Assembly (NCBI GenBank): GCA_021767985.1
Contig: JAASSH010000138.1
Coordinates: 1-6,258 of the forward strand
DNA length: 6,258 nucleotides
Source of the DNA: Gammaproteobacteria bacterium
Lineage (GTDB): Bacteria; Pseudomonadota; Gammaproteobacteria; GCA-001735895
Direction of reading: 5' to 3'
Numbering within the stretch: position 1 is the first letter of the stretch; every line of letters begins with the position of its first letter. A program made the position numbers and the translations under genes. Positions 1 to 6,153 of this stretch are shown in pieces. The notes beneath the pieces were generated by a model that saw only the letters and a list, made by a program, of their open reading frames with translations, searched no databases and was not told where the DNA came from.

Positions 1-1641
1 ATCGTCTTCGACCAGCATGACGCGTCCCATCGCGCCGCGACCTATTTCCTCCTTGATGTGATAGCGGTCCATCCACACCTCGCCGGGACCCAGGGCATCC
101 AGCAGCGAGATATTTTCCACCGGCCTGAGTGAACCGGTAGCATCGAACAGCGGCAGGTCGACGGCTCCGGTGCTGGTATTCGAATTCTCGTCGATCTGCA
201 TATCGGGCAGGTCGAAATCACGCGTGATCTGCGACATCAGCATCTTGCCGAATTCGCGCATTTCCGTGGTCAACATCGGCAGGCTCCACAGGATATTGTC
301 GCGCACGCTGACCGCGTGCTTTTCGGTGGTGATCGCCTCGATAGTTTCGAGCGCCGCGCGCTGGACGTTGGCCTGCGAGTTCTTGAGCCCGTCGAAAGCG
401 ATCTCGAGTCCCTTGCCGAACCCGAGCTGCTTGACCGCGCGCAACACCAGCACGAAGTCGTCGGGGTAGGCCTCGACCTGTTTTTTCAGAATCGAAATGG
501 CGCCGCGGTTGGCCGACTTGGCCAGCGACTGGATCGCGCGTTCCCGCACCTGCCAGTTATCGCTCAGCGCGAATTCCTCGACTCTTCCGAGATCCTCGTC
601 GCCGATCAGGTTCATGACCAGCGACTGCGCGGTGTTGCGTATGAACTCCTGTTCGTGATCGGTCAATTCGCGCGCTACATCGGATATGTTCTCATTGGTA
701 AACTTCTGTATGCAGGCAACCGACTGCTGTTGCGTCCAGTCGTCCTCGAGCATTAGACGGCGCAGGAATTTTTCGAAGTTTTCGGTATCCGAGTTGACTA
801 CCACGATGCGCGCGAAGAAGTCGTTCAACTCGCTCGACTTCGTCGTCAGGTAGGCCGACAAATGCGGCACCAGGCTGGCGTCGGCCTGCCTGGCAATAAT
901 CTTGAGCACGTACTCGAGCTCCACGCCGGTCATGGTTTCGGTATAGGGCAACAGTACCGAAACATCGAAATCTATCTTCAGTCGATTCAGCGTCTTGAGC
1001 GCCTCGAGAACGACAACCTTGTTGGAATCATCCAGAAAACGCGCGACGATCAGCGGGATCTTCGGCTCGTTGACACTGCCGAAATAGTTCAACAGGTTAA
1101 TCTTGTAAATCGGGCTTTCGATCTTGTCGAGCTGAAAACTCAAATTCGACAGATCGACAGGTTGCTCACTGCCCTCGACCAGCTTCAAAAGCTGGATCGC
1201 GTAATCCGACTCCAGCTTGAGCGAGTGATTGATAATGTCTTCCGGTTTCAGCAGGTGCTTGCGTGCCTCGAGCACTTCGATGACTTCGTTCAGCGAAGCG
1301 CCCGGTTCGTGTAAACGCTGGAACAGCCTGCTCGAGTCACCCGATTTGGACTGCGACAGGATTTCGCTGGCGGCGGCGCGAAACTCGGTTTCGTCATGCG
1401 ATAGCACGTCGAGAAAATATGCTTCGGAAAAACCATCGGCCGATTCACGGCAGATGTTTTTCAGCACCTCGCTGTGCGGCTCGCCGACCTGGGTAATGGT
1501 CGTCAGCACTTTATCGAGGTTGTCGTTGATCGACTCCCTGATTTTCTCGACCAGCGAGACACCCTTCTTGCTGTCGAGATCCTCGCACTCGAGAAACTGG
1601 TTGAGCGTTCGGCTGAATAAAATATTTCCGATTTTTGCCAT
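1..1641 (-). CDS. HEAT-repeat Ser/Thr protein kinase (partial, C-terminus off the window)
   Basis: I translated this frame from the ATG at 1641 to the window edge: 547 codons with no stop. Residues about 1-190 are helix-rich without a recognisable family. Residues about 190-470 are alternating amphipathic helices of HEAT/armadillo type, clearest at 348-447 (for example SDNWQVRERAIQSLAKSA). A polar linker at about 480-520 follows. At 526 a Hanks-type kinase domain begins: RYHIKEEIGRGAMGRV gives the glycine-rich loop, G534-x-G536-x-x-G539-x-V541. The catalytic lysine, HRD and DFG motifs lie beyond the edge. Known for the family: cytoplasmic or membrane-anchored kinases that phosphorylate Ser/Thr; a HEAT solenoid usually binds a protein partner. 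I infer that the solenoid recruits or senses a target. The start is firm because an in-frame TGA lies seven codons upstream and no other ATG or GTG lies between. No convincing Shine-Dalgarno is seen. Kinase activity cannot be judged from the fragment. Confidence 0.9.
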   Translation of the reverse strand, partial: MAKIGNILFSRTLNQFLECEDLDSKKGVSLVEKIRESINDNLDKVLTTITQVGEPHSEVLKNICRESADGFSEAYFLDVLSHDETEFRAAASEILSQSKSGDSSRLFQRLHEPGASLNEVIEVLEARKHLLKPEDIINHSLKLESDYAIQLLKLVEGSEQPVDLSNLSFQLDKIESPIYKINLLNYFGSVNEPKIPLIVARFLDDSNKVVVLEALKTLNRLKIDFDVSVLLPYTETMTGVELEYVLKIIARQADASLVPHLSAYLTTKSSELNDFFARIVVVNSDTENFEKFLRRLMLEDDWTQQQSVACIQKFTNENISDVARELTDHEQEFIRNTAQSLVMNLIGDEDLGRVEEFALSDNWQVRERAIQSLAKSANRGAISILKKQVEAYPDDFVLVLRAVKQLGFGKGLEIAFDGLKNSQANVQRAALETIEAITTEKHAVSVRDNILWSLPMLTTEMREFGKMLMSQITRDFDLPDMQIDENSNTSTGAVDLPLFDATGSLRPVENISLLDALGPGEVWMDRYHIKEEIGRGAMGRVMLVEDD

Positions 1642-1660
1642 ATGGAGCAGTAATACCTCT

Positions 1661-1676
1661 CAGGCGAGCCCGCCTG
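1661..1676 (-). promoter_or_regulatory. Hairpin in the leader of the HEAT-kinase gene
   Basis: CAGGCG and CGCCTG form a perfect 6-bp stem around a 4-base loop. The hairpin ends about 20 bases before the kinase ATG and abuts GAGAGG, the only purine-rich stretch that could serve as a distant ribosome binding site. A stem here could limit ribosome access. It has no T-tract, so it is not a normal terminator. The structure is seen in the sequence; the role is inference. Confidence 0.4.
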
Positions 1677-1713
1677 CTACCTTTTGCGCTGAATTTGAAT
1701 TGGCCTAGATCTG

Positions 1714-1741
1714 AGTATAGATGAGTATCGAGAAACGGAAA
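1714..1741 (-). promoter_or_regulatory. Weak sigma-70-like promoter candidate for the HEAT-kinase gene
   Basis: On the minus strand TATACT (1714-1719, five of six to the -10 consensus) lies 16 bases from TTTCCG (1736-1741, three of six to the -35 consensus). It would give a leader of roughly 65 bases carrying the hairpin at 1661-1676. The -35 match is poor, so an activator or a different sigma factor is possible, or the gene may be read through from the operon upstream. Confidence 0.3.
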
Positions 1742-1746
1742 CCGAT

Positions 1747-1787
1747 AAAAAAGCACTTTTTTTCAATCATTTGAAGGCGTTAACGCC
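1747..1787. other. Palindrome and AT-rich inverted repeats after the ferredoxin-like gene
   Basis: GGCGTTAACGCC at 1776-1787 is a perfect 12-bp palindrome. Next to it lie TTCAA/TTGAA arms at 1762-1775 and an A-run/T-run inverted repeat at 1747-1763 (seven-base arms around a two-base centre). The block sits 46 bases past the ferredoxin-like stop and upstream of the kinase promoter candidate. It could be a weak terminator for the hyuA unit or a binding site for a dimeric regulator. The GC stem is only four pairs, and no T-tract follows it directly, so terminator function is doubtful. Confidence 0.3.
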
Positions 1788-1832
1788 GTTTTGACCCGGC
1801 TAATCGAAAATGGAGTCGGAATACCGTCAGAT

Positions 1833-2501
1833 TTAGCCGCGATTAGCGAGGAAAGCCTGCAGGTGGAACCTGCCCTGTTCCGGAACATAGCGTAACCCGG
1901 GCGCCACGGGGCAGGCATAGCGGGCCAGGCAGCCGAGCGCGTGACATTCCGCCATTGGAGTTTGCCGCAGGTAGCCGGCGCAGGCCTCTACGTCGTAACC
2001 GCTGCCATCGAATGCGTCGACCGGGCAACGCCGCAGGCAGGGTTTGTCGCTGCAGTCGATACAGGGTGACGGCGCCGTGTCGGCTGTCGTGTCGGCTTCG
2101 AATTCTGCGCCGAGCAGGGCAAAGCGATAGGAATGCCAGAGACCGAATTCGGGATGCATCATTACCCCGACCGGCGATTGCTCGAGCGTTTCGGCACGCT
2201 GCGCCCAGCGCTGAAACGGGTAATAAGGCGGACCGTCGAAGGGATAAACCGGCTGCAGTGAAAATTCAGTCGCAACGGTTTCGGCGACACGTCGGCTCCA
2301 GCGATCGAGCGGGTCCGCAGCGCCATCGTTATACTCGGGCGACTCGCTGAATACCGGCCAGTAACTCGAGCCGATGTTACCTACCAGTGCAATTGCAGCC
2401 CGCTCGACGGGAAACCCGTAGCTTTCCAGTTCATCCGGATCGAGCTGCGTAATCCCGCGCAGGTATAAACCAAACTCCCGCAGCCGCCGTTCCAGGCTCA
2501 C
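1833..2501 (-). CDS. Ferredoxin-like 4Fe-4S protein coupled to hyuA
   Basis: This is a 222-residue protein. The first ~140 residues carry no motif I can name. The C-terminal third has eight cysteines: C147-x2-C150-x4-C155-x3-C159-P, then C174, C186, C191 and C197-P. The CxxC...CPVDAF pattern followed by a second Cys group ending CPVAP resembles the C-terminal Fe-S part of epoxyqueuosine reductase (QueG) and stand-alone proteins usually annotated as ferredoxin. It probably binds one or two 4Fe-4S clusters and acts as a cytoplasmic electron carrier; no signal peptide or membrane segment is seen. It is too short and lacks the features to call it a true QueG. The start is GTG; the stop of the upstream hyuA gene overlaps it as GTGA, and a GGGG stretch eight bases before it may help initiation. 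The overlap implies translational coupling, so a shared function with HyuA is the best inference. The electron donor and acceptor are unknown. Confidence 0.8.
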   Translation of the reverse strand: MSLERRLREFGLYLRGITQLDPDELESYGFPVERAAIALVGNIGSSYWPVFSESPEYNDGAADPLDRWSRRVAETVATEFSLQPVYPFDGPPYYPFQRWAQRAETLEQSPVGVMMHPEFGLWHSYRFALLGAEFEADTTADTAPSPCIDCSDKPCLRRCPVDAFDGSGYDVEACAGYLRQTPMAECHALGCLARYACPVAPGLRYVPEQGRFHLQAFLANRG

Positions 2502-4528
2502 ACCGCGGACCCCGAACGCCAGTTGCAGGCCGGCCCGATCGCGGTCGCGATCACGGTCGATTCGAGGAACAGCTCGCCGTCGACGTCGTCCTTGACGTGA
2601 ATCTCGTCATACGCCAGCGTCACGTTCGGGTCGATGGCGCCGGCCTCGAGCGCTTTCTGCTGCGCGATCCGAGTGACGATTTCGCTCGCTTCCTGCTTGG
2701 CGGCCTCCAGGGATTCGAAGTTTTTCGGCTGATCGTCATGAAACAGGCGGAAGGTGCCGTGCTGGGGCTGGGTTACCGTGACCTGGGCACGTTGAATCAC
2801 GCTGCCCATGACCGCGCCGAAGGCATTGGCGACATCGCCGTGCTCGGGCAAATGCAGCGCGATGTACATGCTATCGGCGACATCCTGGTAGTAACTCGCT
2901 GCCGGTGCGCCGACCGCGACGATCGGGTAGTCGCTGGCGAAATCCAGGTTGAACAGGGGTTTGCGCCCCCGGTTTTCGTGGCTGCCGATGACCATGCGAG
3001 TGATGGTGTCGACGATGCCGCTGGCCCTGGCCGATTTGCCGCTGAGGTCGAACTCGTTAAGACCGACCTCGACCAGCAGGCGCCTGATCGAATCGGTAAC
3101 CAGGTCGTATACCTGGCGGCAGGCGGTCTCGATATCGTCGCTGTCCCATTTACCGTAGCCGTAGAGGAAGCGCATTTGCCGCATCCAGATGCGGGCCGAC
3201 AACTCCGCCGCGTGGCGATCCCAGTGCGAGTTGATGCCCAGCACATGAACCGCGTCCGACGGCGTGAAACCGCTGTAAATAGCGAGCCCGAGGCGTTTCA
3301 ACTTGGCCAGGGCGCGCGCGTAGTTTCGATTTTCCTGCACGATCGCGTCGAGCTCGACCGGTTTGTCGGACAGCAATTCCCAGGCCTCCATTTCGACCTT
3401 GTTCAACTGCTGCAGCAGCGCCTTGTTGTTTTCCAGTCGCATTACGAAACGGTTGCTGCGCGCGCTGGCCATACCCTCGAGCTGGGCCTCGAGTTTCGGA
3501 ATCACTTCCGGGTACAGATGAGCCAGCAGGCTGGTCGGCACCACGCGGCGCGGTCCGACCGACAGCCCCTTGTGACCGCCGAAGCGGACCTCGCTGTCGC
3601 CGCCGAGGCCGATCGAATTGACGCGCACCGCCTCGACCATCGGTTGCCAGTCGCCGATGTTGGCGCCGTCGGCACTGAGCTGCGGCTGGCCGTTACTGAC
3701 GATCGCGATATCCGTGGTGGTACCGCCCATGTCGGCAACGATCGCATTGTCGAGTCCGGACAACTGGCAGGCGCCGATTACGCTGGCCGCCGGCCCGGAA
3801 AGCACGGTGCCGATCGGTTTTTCGATCGCATTCTCGAGGCTCGCCAGCGAACCGTCACCCTTGACCAGCATCAGCGGCGCATCGATATCATGGCGCGTCA
3901 GGATTTTCTGCACCGAGTTAATCAGTTCCTTGATCGGCGGCACCATGCGCGCATTCAGGGCCGCGGTCAGCGCGCGCCGCGGCGCACCCAGGCTCGAAGC
4001 CAGTTCATGACCGCAGATTACCGGCATGCCGGTGAGTTCGGTGACCATTTGCTTGAGACGGCTTTCGTGGCTGGAGTTGCGCGTGCCGAACATGCTGGAG
4101 ATGGCAAACGCCGACACCTGTGATTTGAGCCGCTCGATCGCTTCCTGCGCGGCGGCTTCATCCAGCGGCTGGTGCTCGCGACCGACCGCATCATAGCCAC
4201 CTTCGATTCGCACCACGAACTGCGCTGGCAGGATTTCGAGTAACCCGCTCTGCTTGATCTGCTCCGAGCTATAGCCCGGCAACAGCACGCAGACCGGAGC
4301 ACCGAGATCTTCCACCACCGAGTTCGTCGTCAGCGTGGTCGACAGCGATACCATGCTGACCTCGCCCAGCGATGCGGCCGGCAATTTGGCGACAACGTCG
4401 CCGATCCCGAGGCTCAGGTCAAAGCGCGTGGTCAGGCTTTTTTCTGCGTTGACTATCTGTTTGTTGTCATCGACCAGCACCGCATCGGTAAAGGTACCGC
4501 CGGTATCGATTCCAAGGCGCAACGACAT
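2498..4528 (-). CDS. hyuA: Hydantoinase/oxoprolinase A-family ATPase
   Basis: At 676 residues this is close to the usual HyuA length. The N-terminal Hydant_A_N-type segment opens with GIDTGGTFTD (6-15), the first phosphate-binding loop of the ASKHA fold; STTLTTNSVVE (63-73) is also family-typical. The main domain has KGDGSL (223-228), SGPAAS (244-249), the second phosphate loop ADMGGTTTDIAIV (265-277) and GLGGDS (307-312). Known family members use ATP to open hydantoin or 5-oxoproline rings, normally with a HyuB subunit; relatives are carboxylase subunits, and related ATPases reactivate corrinoid proteins. No HyuB lies in the window. The next gene is an Fe-S protein starting within this stop codon, so a redox-linked or cofactor-reactivating role is a reasonable but unproven alternative. 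The ATG start is supported by a GGAG ribosome site six bases upstream and a promoter candidate before it. Family is sure; substrate is not. Confidence 0.9.
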   Translation of the reverse strand: MSLRLGIDTGGTFTDAVLVDDNKQIVNAEKSLTTRFDLSLGIGDVVAKLPAASLGEVSMVSLSTTLTTNSVVEDLGAPVCVLLPGYSSEQIKQSGLLEILPAQFVVRIEGGYDAVGREHQPLDEAAAQEAIERLKSQVSAFAISSMFGTRNSSHESRLKQMVTELTGMPVICGHELASSLGAPRRALTAALNARMVPPIKELINSVQKILTRHDIDAPLMLVKGDGSLASLENAIEKPIGTVLSGPAASVIGACQLSGLDNAIVADMGGTTTDIAIVSNGQPQLSADGANIGDWQPMVEAVRVNSIGLGGDSEVRFGGHKGLSVGPRRVVPTSLLAHLYPEVIPKLEAQLEGMASARSNRFVMRLENNKALLQQLNKVEMEAWELLSDKPVELDAIVQENRNYARALAKLKRLGLAIYSGFTPSDAVHVLGINSHWDRHAAELSARIWMRQMRFLYGYGKWDSDDIETACRQVYDLVTDSIRRLLVEVGLNEFDLSGKSARASGIVDTITRMVIGSHENRGRKPLFNLDFASDYPIVAVGAPAASYYQDVADSMYIALHLPEHGDVANAFGAVMGSVIQRAQVTVTQPQHGTFRLFHDDQPKNFESLEAAKQEASEIVTRIAQQKALEAGAIDPNVTLAYDEIHVKDDVDGELFLESTVIATAIGPACNWRSGSAV

Positions 4529-4534
4529 GCATCA

Positions 4535-4538
4535 CTCC
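4535..4538 (-). promoter_or_regulatory. Ribosome binding site of hyuA
   Basis: GGAG (within CTGGAG on the minus strand) lies six bases before the ATG at 4528. Its good spacing fixes that start. Confidence 0.7.
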
Positions 4539-4551
4539 AGTGTTTTCGCGG

Positions 4552-4580
4552 ACTATATATTCACCGCCAGTATCAGTCTA
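4552..4580 (-). promoter_or_regulatory. Sigma-70-like promoter of the hyuA-ferredoxin unit
   Basis: On the minus strand TAGACT (4575-4580, four of six to TTGACA) and TATAGT (4552-4557, five of six to TATAAT) are separated by an ideal 17-base spacer. Transcription would start near 4545, giving a leader of about 17 bases with the GGAG ribosome site inside it. I see no clear operator around it. Confidence 0.5.
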
Positions 4581-4611
4581 CGACCGCTAGTTAATCATTT
4601 GCGACATCGCT

Positions 4612-4633
4612 TACAATAGCAAAACTTTACAAT
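4612..4633 (+). promoter_or_regulatory. Possible -10 elements upstream of the phosphotransferase
   Basis: TACAAT occurs twice, at 4612-4617 and 4628-4633, each five of six to the -10 consensus. Neither has a good -35 at normal spacing. A start from either would place the whole repeat cluster at 4651-4726 in the leader of the phosphotransferase mRNA. Confidence 0.25.
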
Positions 4634-4650
4634 TCCTCACTAATTCTGGG

Positions 4651-4704
4651 TCAGAGTAAAAACTATGGGCAGGTCGAGATCCGGCGTCATAATTTTTACT
4701 CTGA
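4651..4704. repeat. REP-like inverted repeat (TCAGAGTAAAAA family)
   Basis: Arm 4651-4667 (TCAGAGTAAAAACTATG) matches the reverse complement of 4688-4704 at 16 of 17 positions, around a 20-base GC-rich centre. A degenerate third unit in direct orientation, GGGTAAAAATT, follows at 4716-4726. From memory, a GGGTCAGAGTAAAA-type sequence is a common dispersed repeat in gammaproteobacteria, in the style of REP elements moved by RAYT transposases. No transposase is encoded here, so this would be a non-autonomous copy. The inverted repeat is seen; the family assignment is recall and needs a genome-wide search. Confidence 0.6.
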
Positions 4705-4726
4705 GTAATTACTCCGGGTAAAAATT
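4691..4726 (+). promoter_or_regulatory. Leader hairpin ending four bases before the phosphotransferase ATG
   Basis: Arms 4691-4705 and 4712-4726 can pair over 15 positions (13 Watson-Crick, one G-U, one mismatch) around the loop TAATTA. The 3' arm ends four bases before the ATG, over the place where a ribosome binding site would be; no good Shine-Dalgarno is visible there. The 5' arm shares 4691-4704 with the 3' arm of the upstream inverted repeat, so the two stems exclude each other in RNA. This resembles an attenuator or translation switch but may simply reflect repeat origin. Confidence 0.4.
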
Positions 4727-4730
4727 AAAT

Positions 4731-5744
4731 ATGACCGATAGTTGCGTACTACCCGATTTCGATACGACCGAGGCCGGCGAGATTGCGCGTCGGCTGTTTG
4801 CGCTCGACGGGCCGATAAAGCAGCTTGACGGCGAACGCGATCTGAACTTCATGATCGGCGATAAAGACGAAAGATACGTCTTCAAGATTGCCAACGCGGA
4901 AGAAGCGCCCGCCATGCTCGAATGCCAGCACCAGGTGTTTCAACTCCTGGCCGACGCGCGGGTTTTCCCCAGGATTGCAACCGCGCGCGAATCGGTAAAC
5001 GGCAACCTGGTCGAACAGGTGCGCAGCAGTTCGGGTATCGCACACGCCTGCCGCGTGTTGCCGTACATCGAGGGCCGCATGCTGTCCCAGGTCGGCGACC
5101 TGCAACCCGGGTTGCTGCAGGATATCGGCCGGCGCCTGGCCCTGCTCGACCGGGCACTCGAATCATTCTCGCACCCGGCGCTCGAACGGCCGTTATTGTG
5201 GCGCATGGACAATGCGCTAGACGTGCTCGACTCGTTCAAATCCCTGGTGGCGAGCAATCAGCAGCGCGAAACGATCGACTACTTCGAGTCAGGCTACCGC
5301 GCTCGAGTGCTGCCGCGGCAGCACGAACTGCGCCGCGCAGTGATTCACAACGACGCCAACCGCGCCAACGTGCTGGTGGACGAGTCGGGCCTGCAGGTGG
5401 TCAGCGTCATCGATTTCGGGGACATGATCGAAACCTGGCTCGTGATCGAACCGGTAATCGCGGCATCCTACGTGATGCTGGGCCAGCCCGACCCGCTGAC
5501 GAAGGCGGCCAGCCTGTTGCGCGGATTCGATGCCGAACTGCCGCTGCAGCCCGCCGAGATCGAGCTGGCATACGACTTCATCTGCATGCGCCTGTGCACC
5601 AGTATCTGCATCAACGCCCACCAGGTCGCGCTCGAGCCCGACAACGAGTACCTCAACACCGATGTCCCGGATTGCTGGGATTTGCTGGTCTACCTGCGAG
5701 ATATCGACCCCGTTGACGCGCGCGACGCACTTTTCCCGGACTAA
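4731..5744 (+). CDS. APH-fold phosphotransferase (hydroxylysine/homoserine kinase-like)
   Basis: This 337-residue cytoplasmic protein has the layout of the aminoglycoside phosphotransferase/choline kinase fold. DGERDLNF (33-40) lies in the nucleotide-binding loop, the ATP-binding lysine is K52 in YVFKI, the catalytic loop is H206-N-D208-A-N-R-A-N213, and the metal-binding motif is D228-F-G-D231. All key residues are intact, so it should be active. The GERDxNF signature recalls the hydroxylysine kinase-like branch, often next to or fused with class III aminotransferases in amine or amino-acid breakdown; none is present here. The substrate is probably a small hydroxyl compound or amino alcohol rather than an antibiotic. 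That is inference. ATG 4731 is the only good start: an in-frame TAA lies four codons upstream (4719-4721). No clear ribosome site is seen. It is divergent from hyuA and convergent with the hpaF-like gene, so it is probably monocistronic. Confidence 0.85.
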   Translation: MTDSCVLPDFDTTEAGEIARRLFALDGPIKQLDGERDLNFMIGDKDERYVFKIANAEEAPAMLECQHQVFQLLADARVFPRIATARESVNGNLVEQVRSSSGIAHACRVLPYIEGRMLSQVGDLQPGLLQDIGRRLALLDRALESFSHPALERPLLWRMDNALDVLDSFKSLVASNQQRETIDYFESGYRARVLPRQHELRRAVIHNDANRANVLVDESGLQVVSVIDFGDMIETWLVIEPVIAASYVMLGQPDPLTKAASLLRGFDAELPLQPAEIELAYDFICMRLCTSICINAHQVALEPDNEYLNTDVPDCWDLLVYLRDIDPVDARDALFPD

Positions 5745-5752
5745 GCCCGATT

Positions 5753-5777
5753 CGCGGAAGCGCGCCCTGTTGCAGGG
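5753..5777. terminator. Weak stem-loops in the convergent gap
   Basis: Two short perfect stems lie between the convergent stop codons: CGCG/CGCG around GAAG (5753-5764) and CCCTG/CAGGG around TTG (5765-5777). Neither is followed by a T-run on either strand. They may slow polymerase from both sides but are not convincing intrinsic terminators. Confidence 0.25.
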
Positions 5778-5785
5778 TAGCGAGA

Positions 5786-6130
5786 TTATTCGAGCACGCG
5801 CTTGCGGTAGCTGGCGCGGTGGATATCGATGATTTCAACGCCCACGCTGGCCACCGCGGGCAGCATCGGCTCGATCCTGGCAAGAATTGCCTCGCTGAGC
5901 ATGGTTTTCTGTTCGTCGCTGCGCCCGTCAAGCAGGTGCACGGCAACGTGCACGAAGGAATCCCGGGTCTGACCCATGCGGTGATATTGATAAGCGATTG
6001 CGCGCGTTTTGATATCGTATTCCGGGAACAGTTCCGAGCTAAAGGCGGCTTCGTGTGCCGCGTCGACCAGGTCGGTAATCTCAACCTGCCCTGCAACATC
6101 TTCAGAGTGTTCTATAATCAAATGTGGCAT
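5786..6130 (-). CDS. hpaF: 5-carboxymethyl-2-hydroxymuconate delta-isomerase family protein
   Basis: At 114 residues this is slightly shorter than the E. coli enzyme (about 126). It begins MPHLIIEHS, matching the MPHFIVE-type N-terminus of the CHMI family; Pro2 becomes the N-terminal catalytic proline after Met removal. IKTRA (40-44) contains the conserved arginine region, FVHVAVHLLDGRSDEQK (59-75) matches the family's FVH...GRS core, and VEIIDIH (98-104) matches the C-terminal strand. In the 4-hydroxyphenylacetate meta-cleavage pathway this enzyme isomerises 5-carboxymethyl-2-hydroxymuconate, as a small oligomer in the cytoplasm. No other hpa gene is nearby, so its true substrate may differ from that of HpaF. 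A strong AGGAGAG site sits four bases before the ATG. The stop codon TAA lies 41 bases from the stop of the convergent phosphotransferase gene. Confidence 0.85.
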   Translation of the reverse strand: MPHLIIEHSEDVAGQVEITDLVDAAHEAAFSSELFPEYDIKTRAIAYQYHRMGQTRDSFVHVAVHLLDGRSDEQKTMLSEAILARIEPMLPAVASVGVEIIDIHRASYRKRVLE

Positions 6131-6134
6131 TGTT

Positions 6135-6141
6135 CTCTCCT
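6135..6141 (-). promoter_or_regulatory. Strong ribosome binding site of the hpaF-like gene
   Basis: AGGAGAG on the minus strand lies four bases before the ATG at 6130. It is the best Shine-Dalgarno in the window and fixes that start so that proline is the second residue, as catalysis requires. Confidence 0.8.
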
Positions 6142-6153
6142 AGAGGACAAATT

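Noticed and set aside
1650..1680. CTGAGAG in the kinase leader as a possible TPP riboswitch
   Set aside because: Only the short CTGAGA-like piece is present. The rest of the THI-box, including the ACCTGAT-type segment, is missing, and the downstream gene is not a thiamin gene.
170..1708. Several plus-strand open frames of 99-159 codons
   Set aside because: They are antisense to the HEAT-kinase gene, which is open over its full 547 codons and has a recognisable kinase loop.
1511..1756. 81-codon minus-strand frame spanning the kinase start
   Set aside because: It overlaps the kinase N-terminus in another frame, and its product has no recognisable composition or motif.
2597..4123. 508-codon open frame on the plus strand
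   Set aside because: It lies wholly antisense to hyuA, whose protein has conserved family motifs in order. The translation is rich in R, H, Q, V and D without a domain, as expected from the complementary strand of a GC-rich gene.
4601..4610. GCGACATCGC mini inverted repeat
   Set aside because: Four-base arms around a two-base centre are expected by chance; no link to a promoter or start is seen.
4922..5716. 264-codon plus-strand frame inside the phosphotransferase gene
   Set aside because: It is out of frame with a protein that carries intact catalytic motifs; the product is arginine/alanine/proline-rich, typical of a GC-driven shadow.
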